From: Glandiceps talaboti
Lineage: Eukaryota; Hemichordata; Enteropneusta; Spengelidae
DNA length: 64,000 bases
Reading direction: 5' to 3'
NCBI RefSeq assembly: GCF_964340395.1
Contig: NC_135570.1
Coordinates: forward strand, 10,895,822-10,959,821
Part shown: positions 1 through 30,000 of the stretch, piece after piece
Position numbering within the stretch: position 1 is the first letter of the stretch
How the letters are laid out: every line of letters begins with the position of its first letter
Notes under the pieces: model-generated
What the model was told of the DNA's origin: nothing
What the model saw: the letters and a program-made list of their open reading frames with translations, nothing else
Database searches by the model: none
Program-made: the position numbers and the translations under genes

Positions 1-97
1 CATCTTGTATCACATAACGTTAGCACTGTTATCAAACACCACTCATGTCTGCAACACAGTGGTCCGACACTTTGATAATTCCTAATTGCTTAACATC

Positions 98-12186
<12,089 letters not shown>

Positions 12187-12214
12187 GATGTTGCCATTGC
12201 TTCACAAAATGTGC

Positions 12215-12220
12215 AATAAA
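12215..12220 (+). promoter_or_regulatory. Candidate poly(A) signal of GGPS1
   Basis: AATAAA about 29 nt after the TAA stop of GGPS1. It is very close to the stop, so a longer 3' UTR or the alternative exon at 13654 may be used instead. Confidence 0.4.
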
Positions 12221-12479
12221 TGGAAAATTTTCCAGATAGCCGGAAATAGTTGTAGAGATAATGAAATAATGTTCATGACATTTTATTTGAGATGACAGAT
12301 TTTTAGGATAAACTAAGAATTTTTTTTGTATTACATTTTGATATTATGCTCATAGTAAGTATATACTGTAATCAGCATTTTGATTTGAAGACATTTGATA
12401 AATTTTGGAATTCAAAGATATTATTACATTGTATCAAACCAGAGTTGTAGATTTTTCAACTCTTGTGATCTTCTTTTAA

Positions 12480-12735
12480 AAGATGCTACTGAGTTGCTCA
12501 TTGGCTGTTAGTCATCCTTTGGAAAATGTAACACAGTTGCTTATTGGCTGTTAGTCTTCCTTTACCTCTGGAAGATGCAACAGAGTTTCCTATTGGCCAT
12601 TTGTCTTCCACTAAAGGATACAACAGAGTTGCTTATTGGTTGACTCTTCCCATTTAAGATACACAACAGAGCTGCTTATTGGGTGTTAGTCTTCCCTTGG
12701 AAGATACCAGAGAATTGCTTATTGGTTGTAAAGGG
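12480..12735. repeat. Degenerate ~57-bp tandem repeat, about five copies
   Basis: Repeated words CAGAGTTGCTTATTGG and TGTTAGTCTTCC after the GGPS1 stop codon. Confidence 0.7.
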
Positions 12736-13653
12736 AAGGTGATATATTTATTTATTATCCATCATAAGAACTGAATGTACAACTATCACAATATTTATAA
12801 TTCCTTCATTTTTTGTCTAGATCCTTGAATAAAAAAGATAAGTAAAATTAAACTTCCACTGACAAAATCAGGTTCTGTGAAAGAAATTTTGGGAGACCTC
12901 AACATACTTCTCTCAGAAAGACGATTTGCTTTTCACATTGAAAAGATCCTCCAATGTAAAAAATATATTGACTTCATTTTTGACTTTCATGGTGAATCAA
13001 AGTCCAATGATTTCTTTTTAAAAATTCAAAATTTACGTTCTTATACCCCCTCCCATTAAAGTTACGATCACTTTACAAGCCAATGACAATTTCTGACCAC
13101 CATATTGAATTTTCATTCATTTGCATAACACCAGAGTTAACTTGAAGAAAAATGACTTTCATAAGTGATTTAAATTCTGCTCAGAAACAAAGTTTTGTTG
13201 AGCAACCCAACTTTTTCTCTTGGTTTTTGTGAGCGTCGTGAGACGCCATGTTTGTGTGTGAATGGGACGACTATTTCAATTTAAATTGAAGGAATTATAT
13301 TTGTATGGTAGCCCAGTATAAGTTTTTAAGAACTGATGGACCTGATGTAAACAAATTATAATGAGAATGGTATCTGATGGAAAGCAAGTTAAGTATAGGG
13401 AAAAATAGTGTGGTGCCCTTTAACCTCTTCTGAGGTCAAAGGTCGTAGCAGGTGTAAGGGTCATAGTAAAATTATAACTTCAGAAGTTAGTGCTGATTTA
13501 CTGAAATTTTGTGAGAGTTGTTTTTATCTTTTGTTGAGTTCTGTAAAGTTGGTCTATACTAAAAGCGAGGCTGTATATTTTGAAAAAATTATTGTCTGAG
13601 ATTTTACCGTCTCAATATTTTGTTCTTTTTTCCAACATTTGATGATATTGTAG

Positions 13654-13762
13654 CCAAAGTAGTAGTGTTGAACTATATATAGACCTGCTTGCAGACGGTG
13701 TACGGGACACGATACTGACAATGTCCCTCAACACCAGGAGACAATGGAGAGAGACAATGTAA
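13654..13762 (+). CDS. Possible alternative last exon of GGPS1
   Basis: A pyrimidine-rich tract ending in ATTGTAG precedes an open stretch of 36 codons including a TAA stop. Its start and end peptides are QSSSVELYIDLLADGV and NTRRQWRETM. The last GGPS1 codons overlap a good donor (GCAAA|GTAAGA at 12183), and splicing from it to 13654 keeps frame, replacing the final Lys with Asn and adding about 35 residues. The sequence has coding-like composition but I recognise no domain, and vertebrate GGPS1 has no such tail. It could instead be an exon of another transcript, since a GTAAGA also follows at 13759. The matching phase alone has a one-in-three chance. Confidence 0.3.
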
Positions 13763-14040
13763 GAATCGTGTCCTGACTTCCTGTGTCAGCAAACAAGACT
13801 AAACTATATACTGAAGGCACACAATGCAGAAAATGATGGATTTCCTAGGTTGTCTGATAGTTTCATCCAAAGGTTCATCAAGTTGACTAAAATTATTAGT
13901 TTTATCTGCCAGGTGTATATCAAACAACACAATAAAGCTACACTAGCTGTAACTTGAGTAATATTTTTTTGATCGGACAACCAATACTGTTTTAATGAAA
14001 ATTGTTAAAATACCAGTAGTTAGACATTTTTCAAATTAAA

Positions 14041-14358
14041 GTGGCCATATGGATGAGGATTGGGTATTTATTTGGATTTTAATGTGTAAACAGTTTTGTC
14101 ATGCTTCCCACTTGAAAAATCAATGTAAAACAACATAAACTAAGGCTATCTCTGTAACTCAATACATTGCTGAAAGTTAAACAAAATGTGTAAAAAGTTT
14201 GTACAGTAACAAACATTTTACCTAACCATTGAGTTACAGAGAAGGACTTAATTGACGTACCTTGGTTCACATTGATTTTTCAAGTAGGAAGCCATGATAA
14301 CATTGTTTTATAAATTAAAAATCCAAAATAAATACCCAATCCTAACCCATATTGCTAC
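14041..14358. mobile_element. MITE family C, copy 3
   Basis: GTGGCCATATGGATGAGG after TTAA on the left; diverged complement followed by TTAA on the right. Inverted arms throughout. Confidence 0.85.
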
Positions 14359-15164
14359 GTTAATTTGATAGAGGTTGATTTTATCCGTACTACACTGGTT
14401 GACATTGTCATTGTGTCAGGGTGCTGATTGTTTGGTGTGGACATACAAATCCATTGGATTTATTATTGTGTCATATTATGTTTACAAATGTTGATTACAC
14501 AAATACAACCTGTAAAAAAACTCCAATGCGTTTACTTGCTTGTTGTGGCAAGCAGGAATGAGACAAGGTTTGTGCAAAGACATGCAATACAATTAGTGTT
14601 GGTACCTTATCAAAGCGTAAACACCACAGAAACCCAGAGCACATGGTTCTACTTGCTGATAGAACACTACACTCTATAACATTGAGTATGACTGTTACTG
14701 TTACATTATAACTTCCACAGATGTAAAGAAACTTAGAAAAGCATTGCCTGAACCATTTCGTGTAGGTGTCTACGCCTGACCTACACCAAATGTACTCCCC
14801 TGTCGTACATCTTTGCATCAGTTTTTGTTACCTAATTTTGTCTTTGCATGAAGTCTTTCCTTGGCTCATTTTCATTCAAGCAAAAGCACTGGTGTTTTTT
14901 CATTGGTTGTATGTTACCAAGCGGTGATTCACTACTGTTCAGGATGTCATAACATCTAACAAAACAGTTTTAAAAAAAAACATTTCAGTTGCAGCTAGTG
15001 CAGCTTTAAAACTATTGTCTGAAATGTCAAGTTGTTCGTTTTGCATGGTTTCTATGAAATTACAGCAAAGATGTAAACTTAGAAGTATTTTTAGATCAGG
15101 AAAACATAAAGTTCTAAGACTAATACGCTTTATCCAGTGCCGTGTAGCATATCAATGACATATA

Positions 15165-15178
15165 CCACCAGAGGGCGC
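15165..15178 (+). promoter_or_regulatory. CTCF-like motif
   Basis: CCACCAGAGGGCGC fits the published CTCF core CCASYAGRKGGCRS at every position. It lies between the GGPS1 3' end and the esterase gene, where a domain boundary would be plausible. Occupancy cannot be judged from sequence. Confidence 0.45.
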
Positions 15179-15300
15179 TATTCAGCTACCTACAACAGCC
15201 ATGATATATGGTGTCATTGGTGCAATTATCAGCCTACAAATAAATGTTCAACCAAGTTGGACTTTTACAAGACGGTTTCAGTATAAATGAGAAATAATGA

Positions 15301-15306
15301 AATAAA
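15301..15306 (+). promoter_or_regulatory. Poly(A) signal with GT-rich downstream element
   Basis: AATAAA followed about 20-50 nt later by TGTGTGTTTCTGGG and a T-run, the usual layout of an animal polyadenylation site. No coding exon is recognised directly upstream, so it may end a long GGPS1 3' UTR or the transcript using the exon at 13654. Confidence 0.45.
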
Positions 15307-15537
15307 GATTCTTGAAACATTTATGTGTGTTTCTGGGTTTTTTTCCTGTATTTTTGCCTGTATGTTTCCCATCGTAACACCTTAGGCTTAAAAATGATTT
15401 ATGATTTGGTCAGTCGATAGGTTAAAGTTTTTAAAAAAGTAACAATACTTTTTAATTGTACAACTCCAGTAGGTCGCTTAAGGACAACTCCAGTATGTCA
15501 CTAAGGAATGACCATGTCTATATCTGTCTCTAGCCAT

Positions 15538-15642
15538 GGATCTGTAAGGTACACCGTACGGGGCGCCCTCACACATCGGCCAATCCCTCTCACAGAGAGA
15601 AGGCCGATGAGAGCGCAATGACATGATGTATCTTGCAGTCAT
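15538..15642. mobile_element. MITE family E, copy 2
   Basis: Contains TCTGTAAGGTACACCGTACG and GGGGCGCCCTCACACATCGG, with an inverted partner at the right (ATGTATCTTGCAGTC). Confidence 0.7.
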
Positions 15643-16442
15643 CTCCGGCCCTAGATCTTAGTATCCACACTCCAATTATGTAACCAAAGTGGTACAACTG
15701 TCATAGTAGTTTCCAGTTAAATTTTTTACTGAAAATCACATCGTGTTAGGCCTAATATAATTTACACACCAAAGATAGGAGCACCTTGTCTTGAAAGTTC
15801 AAACATCTGCTCCCAAGTTCCAGACCAAACTTTATTGTAGTTTATGTAAAAAAAAGATGTTTAGAGTCGGGGCTTAAACTAGGGTCGGTCGGGTTATCTG
15901 AAACATACTATTTTTTTATTTGGCCTAAGCATATAGAATCACATGAATGATTCAGTCGATGAATGCATTCCGATGAATACATACAGCATAACTAGCCCAC
16001 AATCTTTATAATGCGTGTTTACTAATGGCCAAAACATAACCACTCCCTTAGGATAACCTTTCTGTGGATAATCTGTTTCTAGACATGTTTTCACGTCTCA
16101 ATGGGAGTGGTGGGGGAAGGGGTGATTTACTTTTGTATTCTGGTGATAATGATGGCTAATTTACCACCTTTCCCTTTTGGCGTTCTAGACATGTTATTCC
16201 TTAAACCGGGCCATGCGCCCTTTGACGTTCTATATAGACATTGTGTTCCTGAAAATGGGTCATCATGTGTTATCTATACCATCACAGTAAATAGGACATG
16301 ACTAGCTATATCACACTATATCACCACATTTGACAAAACTATGGGAAAACACAGCTGATAATATACAAACAGCCGAGTAGTCAGTACATACTCTATCATA
16401 TATATATTCACGTTGCGTGCAAATAGGGAACATTTTGGCAGT

Positions 16443-22299
<5,857 letters not shown>

Positions 22300-22329
22300 C
22301 ATGTGTGGCTAGATTACAAACAAAATCCA

Positions 22330-22335
22330 AATAAA
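22330..22335 (+). promoter_or_regulatory. Poly(A) signal of the esterase gene
   Basis: AATAAA 31 nt after the TAA stop. A second AATAAA at 22444-22449 could give a longer 3' UTR. Confidence 0.6.
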
Positions 22336-22638
22336 CTTTATATGATTAGTTAAAACACATGATCATTTCAAGTGAAGTGAAATGTTAACTATAAAATGTC
22401 AAGAATCTTTCATCTGTGACGTCATTACTCGTGTCAATCATTAAATAAAATTGTAAATAATCTTCTCAGATATCTTGGCTTTTATCTTATTCACGGATAT
22501 CAAGACAGTTACAGTCTGTTAGTAGGATTTCTTGAGTTAAATTTGAAGACAATTCCTGGACCTATAGTTAGCCAAGTGTAGATAAAGCTGAATTCTTTAC
22601 AATTCTTTGGTCTTATAATGCTCAAATCAGACACTTGG

Positions 22639-22707
22639 CCCACACATGCATGCACACATACACAGACAGATAGACAGACAGGCAGGCATGCAGACAGACA
22701 GACACAA

Positions 22708-22763
<56 letters not shown>
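22639..22763. repeat. (CA)n/(CAGA)n microsatellite
   Basis: CAGACAGG and CACA words, ending in about 25 CA units. Confidence 0.95.
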
Positions 22764-23269
22764 GCCTGTTTATGGCACTGTCGAGATACATCATTAGCCC
22801 TTGTAATCTCCACTTGTTGTGACTACATTTTCAAACAGTTAATGTAGCCACTTTTCAAATTGTCATTATCAGTTTCAACAATGTAATCAAGACAAGATGA
22901 GAAGACGAAGACTAGGAGGTACGACCAGCTAAGGATGTATCTCAACAGCACAGTAAACAAGCTACACATGTGCACGCAGACACATATATCGGAAATGATA
23001 GGGTTAAATAGGGAATGGTTTTTGGTTAGTTTCGGCTCCTGAACTTTTACTAGTATTTTGAATTTCCAGGGACACATTCAAGTTTCAAATTAACAAATGA
23101 AAATAAACAATTGAGATCCGACATCTTTAATTTATGTAAGAACAGATGATCAGTTACTTTTGTTTCATGTGTACAAGGTGCCGAAAGTATGTGAATAAGA
23201 GAATTTGCAATGTACTCAAATGTGTTTCAGAATAAGTGATTGCAAAATACTAGGCCAAGGATAAGCTTA

Positions 23270-23684
23270 TGCATGTATGTTCCTCTGTTGTGCGATTCTG
23301 TGATAAAGATAGTGTAAACATTGGAATAGTCTCGCTGCTGGACTCCTGACTATCGCCCCTTTGTAAGGCACACAAAGTGCGTCCCGAGTGGCGAAGCTGT
23401 GAAAAGTAAGTGACTTCACTAATCATGGCTTCGCCACTCAGGGTGCACTTCGTGTGCCTTACAAAGGGGCGATAGTCACGAGTCTGGCAGCGAGACTAAC
23501 ATTGGCTGAAACAGTACACTGCAAGTTCATGGAACTCTGTCAATACAACTCTGCAACCTACTGAGACTATAATTAAACCACAGTCCATTCAATAGCATAT
23601 CACTGTTGTATCAACATGTTGCGGACAATAGTTTTAGTTTGTGTCAATCTTAGTAAACCGAAGGCTCAATTACCAAAGTAATAA
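23270..23684. mobile_element. MITE family B, copy 3, interrupted by another MITE
   Basis: Carries the B body (CCTCTGTTGTG..ATTCTG, CAGTACACTGCAAGTTCATG) and right end AAACCGAAGGCTCAATTACC. The left end is lost. Family U is inserted at 23327-23498. Confidence 0.85.
23327..23498. mobile_element. MITE family U: foldback nested in MITE B
   Basis: Arms of about 70 bp start TAGTCTCGCTGC and end GCAGCGAGACTA, enclosing CTATCGCCCCTTTGTAAGGC in inverted copies. Flanks ACATTGGAA (23318) and ACATTGGCT (23499) form an approximate 9-bp target duplication. Uninterrupted B copies show the empty site. Confidence 0.92.
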
Positions 23685-24154
23685 ACAGTAACCGACAATG
23701 AAATCAGTTTATCAACCTAACAAATTTGTGTGACTGGCCAATGAATGTGTTCCTAAACATACAGTGGTGATGTGGACAATAACAAACAACCATATAAACC
23801 TTTTCAGCAAAAGTAACATTTATTTCTACACTACTGAATTACACATTGCACTTTTAAAGTTTGAATTCATGCAAACAACCTTAACACACAAATAAAAAAA
23901 ATATCATTCAAGCACTAAGTGTCCTTAAAAACTGTGGCTGAGACTCGACTTTCTCCATTTCAACTATATGCACACTACATCTTCTAATGTTGTTTTTCAT
24001 GAAGTCTTGCACCATGCACAAGCCAAGGTATACAGACTCAAACTCAAAATATGTGATTTACTTTCTATGGGTATATACTTAATAACACAGAAACACTTAC
24101 TTTACTGGGAACTACACCCCTAATGTCTACTTGTGGTACTGTTTATCTTGGACT

Positions 24155-24466
24155 GATTTACATCCTGCATTGTACAAGCCCTGTACTCTGAATACAAAGA
24201 TTTACATTCTGCATTGTACAAGCCCTGTACTCTGAATACAATGATTTACATTCTGCATTGTACAAGCCCTGTACTCTGAATACAAAGATTTACATTCTGC
24301 ATTGTACAAGCCCTGTACTCTGAACACAAAGATTTACATTCTGCATTGTACAAGCCCTGTACTCTGAATACAAAGATTTACATTCTGCATTATACAAGCC
24401 CTGTACTCTGAATACAAAGATTTACACTCTGCATTGTACAAGCCATGTACTCTGAATACAAAGATC
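24155..24466. repeat. 44-bp tandem repeat, seven copies
   Basis: Exact 44-bp step (24155, 24199, 24243 and on); unit contains GATTTACATTCTGCATTGTA and CAAGCCCTGTACTCTGAATA. Low divergence suggests recent expansion. Confidence 0.95.
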
Positions 24467-24647
24467 AATCTCAGAATTCCAAATAATAATAAGTTGGAGG
24501 AAGTAACATAATGTCCAAATATGGTATATTTGTCAGCTCAGGACACTACTTATGGTACTATTACATCATTCTAACAGTCGGGGGTTACTCATTTGCATAA
24601 ACAAATTTTTGTTATCATCGAGTCAGACTTACTTGTCTGTGGTTTGA

Positions 24648-24702
24648 CCATAGACCCTCCCACCAACATTGGTGGAGGGAGAGTCTATGGTTTGACCAGA
24701 CA
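24648..24702. repeat. Short perfect-like hairpin
   Basis: CCATAGACCCTCCCACCAA is followed closely by its near complement TTGGTGGAGGGAGAGTCTATGG. The GTGGAGAGTCTATGG part recurs in the 46-bp array at 49247 and, diverged, near 28815. Confidence 0.75.
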
Positions 24703-26335
24703 TAGTCTACGGGTTAGAGACCATGTCAGTATCCAGACTACGTGTTAGTAGGAATCAGAAATTGTCTGATAACATGCCAAAATATAAGTGACAAAACTGA
24801 AAATTGTGCTTAGAAAGTCTGAAATTCTGCTTATGTACTCTTTACAATACAAGTCAACATAGTTACATGAAACATAATAAAACCAAACAAAACTAAGAAT
24901 TTCTCAGACTATGCAACTGAAATGTTTACATCTAATATATATACAATAATTTGCATACAAAATACAGCTGCAACTCAATAAATCATCTTCTTTCTATAAA
25001 AATTATAATACACGAATTAATGATCTATGTTTGAAAGATTTCGAAGGAATTAAAGTGAGTTGACAGTGATTTAAACCATGAAGGTTTTACAGTCACAAAC
25101 TTCTATATATCAAAACCTGGGGGGGGGGGGGGGGGGGGGATACCTCCAAAAAACAAAATTTTCTGCTTAATAATATTTCAACGATATTCAAATACTAGTA
25201 TTGCTCATTAAATAATGATAATACATAACAAACCGGTAAAATCGTCATGGCGAAAAAGTGTGTCTTTTCAAAAATTCAGCCATCTCTATATTCTTGAGTA
25301 TTTTTCCAAATAAAGTAATACAAAATATCACAATTTCAAGTTACATGTAACAGGTCTCTGTAGCACGGACCTACTGGTACCAAATACTGGCGGGTACTGG
25401 GCGCAACCTTACTTTCATTTTTTACCTCTGTGTTTAGGTACTGTGTTTCTGGAAGATAACAATCCAGTAATTGGTACAATTTTCATTATAATAAAATCAA
25501 ACTTTTTTGTCTAAACTTGCTTATAAATGGATATCAACACTATTTCAGCTCAGAAGTTTTTGTTCACTATTTTTAAAGTAAAGTCTCTTGCATCAATTGT
25601 ATTGTGAGGTATTTCTATGCGCCAAAACTTATGCTCTATAATTAACAATGATATAAATAATGCCAAATTTGCAGAATAAAGTAAGGCATTGATTTGTAAA
25701 TTCATAGCTATTGTTTCAAAGAATTTCCTGGGTCGAACACAGTACTCTATAAAGATTGGTGAAGAGTGTCTGTTATCAAGTGAAATCATGGGATGGAAAC
25801 CACTACTCTATAATGGTTCTGAGGCACCAATGCTTATCGGGTGAGATTATAGGATGGAACCAACAACTCTATAATGGCTCCGAGACATCAATGGTTGTCA
25901 AGTAAAATCACAGGGTAATGATGACCCAACCACTCCAGAGTGGCCTTAAAATGACCCTGAACACATTTTTTTTACAAGTAAAAGTAATTTCAACCCATTG
26001 TAATTCTGCTTCCCTCCAAAGTTATCATTTTCTCTGACATCTTTCCACCAATGAGATATTAGTTTGAGAAAAATAATAATCATTTACTTCAACGAACAAT
26101 TCAATCACCTTTCCTGCATGGAGATATTTTTAGGAATATTTCTAAAAACTTGATTTCAAAGTTTACATACATAACCTTACATTTGTTGTCAAGTTTTCAA
26201 ATTACACATTAGTGTGACACTGGTGCTGTCAAACTGCCTTCCAAACACAATGGAAGTTTACAACCACTGATATCAGACCATTGACAAACAGAACCTGTTA
26301 CGAACAGGGAAAGTAAACAACTGAATAGGGAACTT
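24703..26335. other. Intergenic, no feature recognised
   Basis: AT-rich sequence with a run of about 20 G near 25120. No coding exon, RNA gene or repeat family seen. Confidence 0.6.
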
Positions 26336-26573
26336 GCAAACCCGCCATGTTGAATGTTGCATCATGGGAAATGTGATAATAAGTATTCATCAATTAGCAT
26401 TATAAACAATGTTGATACATTGTTTGTAACTGCAACTAATCAATTCATAGTTATCCTGACCATTGCTGGAGGTTAATTTTATCAGTAGTTCACGATTAGG
26501 TATTACGATAACCACAGATAATCCCATAGTCCTTTACGTCTGAGCATGCTCAGTCTGGATTGCAAGTTCCCTA
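26336..26573. mobile_element. MITE family D, copy 2
   Basis: Same TA-GGGAACTTGCAA ends and body as 9386-9630, with only scattered differences. Confidence 0.88.
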
Positions 26574-26734
26574 TTGCATTAACACTTGGTACAAATTACA
26601 CATCCGTTGTGACACTGGTGCTGCCAGAGTTCATTTGAAACGCATTTAAAGCTTAATTTTGCAGCGAGGCAAATCAATGTCCAGATAAGTGAGAATGTCA
26701 AAGACAGTATTAGACATCATTCATTAATCTCCAT

Positions 26735-26950
26735 TATTTTTCTTCATTCAGCTTGAAAATGTCCATAACCTAAGGGACCTTGCCACTCTGAGTCAATGAT
26801 GAGTGGTGGGGCCCCTTAGGTCACTTATATTTTCCTTGCCTGAACAAAGAAAAACTCTGGCAATAATATATCTAAAAGTGAGGCCCCTTAGGTCACTTAT
26901 ATTTTCCTTGCCTGCACAAAGAAAAACGCAGGCAATAATACATCTAAAAG
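26735..26950. mobile_element. MITE family G, copy 2, internally duplicated
   Basis: ATTTTTCTTCATTCAGCTTG start; the right-end segment GGCCCCTTAGGTCACTTATA occurs twice (about 26810 and 26881). It is the nearest sequence to the caspase 3' end. Confidence 0.7.
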
Positions 26951-27043
26951 TTTACAGCACACATGACATGACTATGAACATTAATAACTTTCATGTACTT
27001 AAGTACAACTACAGGAAGACATTAACATTATGCAAATCCTACT

Positions 27044-30000
27044 TTAGCGTCGAGCCTTTTTCGTAAAATACAGCTTCTTTGTTAGCATAGATAAATAGCA
27101 CGGCACTTGCTTCTTGCCAATCATTTCTGGGTTGAGAGCTCTCTCTACCTGCCTTTGGGTAACCATTCTATTGACCAGTGCCATCATTTCACCGATTTCA
27201 ATTTCTTCACCGTACATTTCTAAAACGTAGGATAGCGCCTGGATAAACCATGAACCATAGTGGGTATCTCGGTGTGAATAATAACCTGAATTAAGAAACA
27301 TAAAGTACATTAGATTTTTATTTATCTTCTTTCCATTCCTTTTCATCAAAATATAAAAAATTCATAGACAGATCACAATTAAAGCTAGCAATGACATGAT
27401 CCTATGATGACAAATATGTTTATGAAAGATCTTCTGATCATTTTTATGATACATAATGTTTGCAATGAAAATAATATTCTGTATGTCAGCTTATGCAAAA
27501 TGCAGAAAGTAGCTTCACATAATTCCATATGAAAGAAATAACTTGACTAAAATTGAGGAATTCCTTCTACTCTTTCTCATTTTATGTAATTAAACCCCTT
27601 TGCTAATCCCTAAAAATATCTTCAATCACTGTATGGACCCCACTGGAAACAAGTCTTTGACATTGCAGGGTTATCCAAGAAATTCAACAATTTGTACAAC
27701 TATTTTAATTGGACATCTGTTCTGTCTTGATCTTGTTGATTTACTGAAATAAATTAATTTAATCTAATTTAATCTAATCTAAGAAGTCATGTCTTATATA
27801 TCGTTATTTTCTTGCATGCCAATTCCACTGTTTGGAATATTTGTGCCTGGGCTTGTTGCATGATATTACTGCTCTTTCATATTTCAATCACATTGCATAT
27901 TAATATGATGACAATAAATTCCGCATTAAATCATACTCAGCAAGATGTTTGACTTTCTTGAGGGTGATAATTTGATGTTATTCCCCAATATTTTTTGTCA
28001 TTCAGCCAAGGAAACTATGAGTGACCCAAGGGGCTTTGTCACTACAAGTCGCGAGACAAGTAGTAACAACCCTTAGGTCATGAGTATTTTCTGGCTGAAC
28101 GAATAAAAATAATGGAGAATAACATAATTATACCTGCGCCAGTAATATCAAAGAAAAATCAGGGAAAGTAATGGCAATGTTGAACGTTTTGACTAATATT
28201 TCGAACACAGCAGAACCAGTGATGTAGACATGCATTGTGATACAGACACGCGCTGTTGTGATGTAGAACAACCAGAGTATATATTTAATATTTTTTGTTC
28301 AACTTGGCTCATGCACGGTATAAGTTGGTAAAACCTACCTGCAATCACCAGCCACTCTACAGGATTCCAAAAGAAGAAGTATGGTAAAATATATAAGGAA
28401 CTGTTACTTTAATCTGATCATCTAACTTTTGTAACCAAGGTTCCTCAATCTTAGTGCGAACACACTAGTCTGTCATTATGAAGAGATATGGTAACATCAT
28501 TGCATACCTTGTGTTACAGAGTACGCTACAAAGAAGTCAGCCCCTGCTGGTATAGTAGGTTGTGTACCGGCATCAACCACTGTCATTGGCTCATCTGGTA
28601 CTCCTGCAGCGTCGGGTTCATCAGGGGCATCCACACCTACTTCATGTTGATCACCACGACAAGCCTGTAACACAAATAGAAACCTTCATGTACTGATGTA
28701 GGTTGCTATGGAAACACCCCCTGTAAACAACCTGACTTTGAACAATGTACAGGTTTTCTAAAAGCCCAGTGTTTTTGTTAAGGGTGTGAAGTGAGGAAAA
28801 TCTACTTGATTTACCTATAGACCACGTGGAGGGTCTATGATTTACCCAATGTATTTTACCAAGGTTCCAATTTTAGCATGTCAGAGTATATAATTGTACA
28901 TGTATTCAAGTTTTACCATACAACCCCTCCCTACCACCACCCCCCACCACCACCACCACACAGTATGAGGTGCTCTATCCAGAATGACAATATCACAAAC
29001 AAACGACAATAAATGAAGGAGGTAACCAAAATATGTTCCCAATTCATTTACAAGAAACTTGCTGGTTTCCCGTCAAAACTGACTCACTGATGAGAATTGA
29101 ATGTCTTATACCTGCAAGCTTTGATGATCCGCAGCACAAAATGATGACGTCGTTATTGTCTCGTTCTCATAAGCTCTGCTTAATTTCTCTATTGAATTCT
29201 CATGTTATACAAATGGGGGATTGGTGTATTAGGTGCCCTCAATTTCTAAAGTTGCCCAACAAAAAAGACCACCTTCTCCAAATTACCAAAAAAACAAACT
29301 TGGAAAATTTATTGTGCGTAACTTCACTTTCCATAAAACGGTATAAACGGTTAGATACACAACAGAAAAATACAATTTCAGGTAAAACTGCAACATGGTT
29401 TATCAGCTAGCTAATCATCAAAATGAATATCTCACCTGAATGAAAAATATTTTTGGTTTTCCAGCTAATGTTGGACACCTGTCAGCTCTGAATTGGTCAA
29501 TCAAATCTTGTAGTTTTATAACTCCATCATGAGCATAGACAATACCATCATCTCCATGTGTTAGGAATACACACACAAATGCATCATTGTTAGTATGGTC
29601 TGCTCTGGCAGCTGTAAAGATTTTTGAAAAAAATACATTATTGAATACTTAGCGATGAAAATATCTACTCACAGAATCAAAAACATTCTTAGAAGCAAAT
29701 CGCAAATTTTCACTAACGTCTCATTAACATCATCAGGGGTGTACTACACGTACAATGGGCTACTGTCACAAGTCTTAGAAGAGATATTTGTTTGGTTTTG
29801 CACTGACCAATCACAAGTAGAATGGAACGCGTCGACAGGTGAAGAGTTTCATGTAATTCGTAGATTAAATCAAGTGAAAACTGCTCAGTAAATGTTTTGC
29901 TCTATAAATAACAGAATGTAATAAACCTCAAATGTACCTATAGCCTAGAATCCAGTAGTGTCGGAAGAAGAGTGTGCCCTCTAATGATAGCCAAATTTTG

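Noticed and set aside
24155-24466. CRISPR-like regular repeat
   Set aside because: The 44-bp units are contiguous with no unique spacers, and the genome is an animal's.
29033-29410. 125-codon plus-strand ORF inside the caspase intron
   Set aside because: No domain, no splice or promoter context, antisense to the gene.
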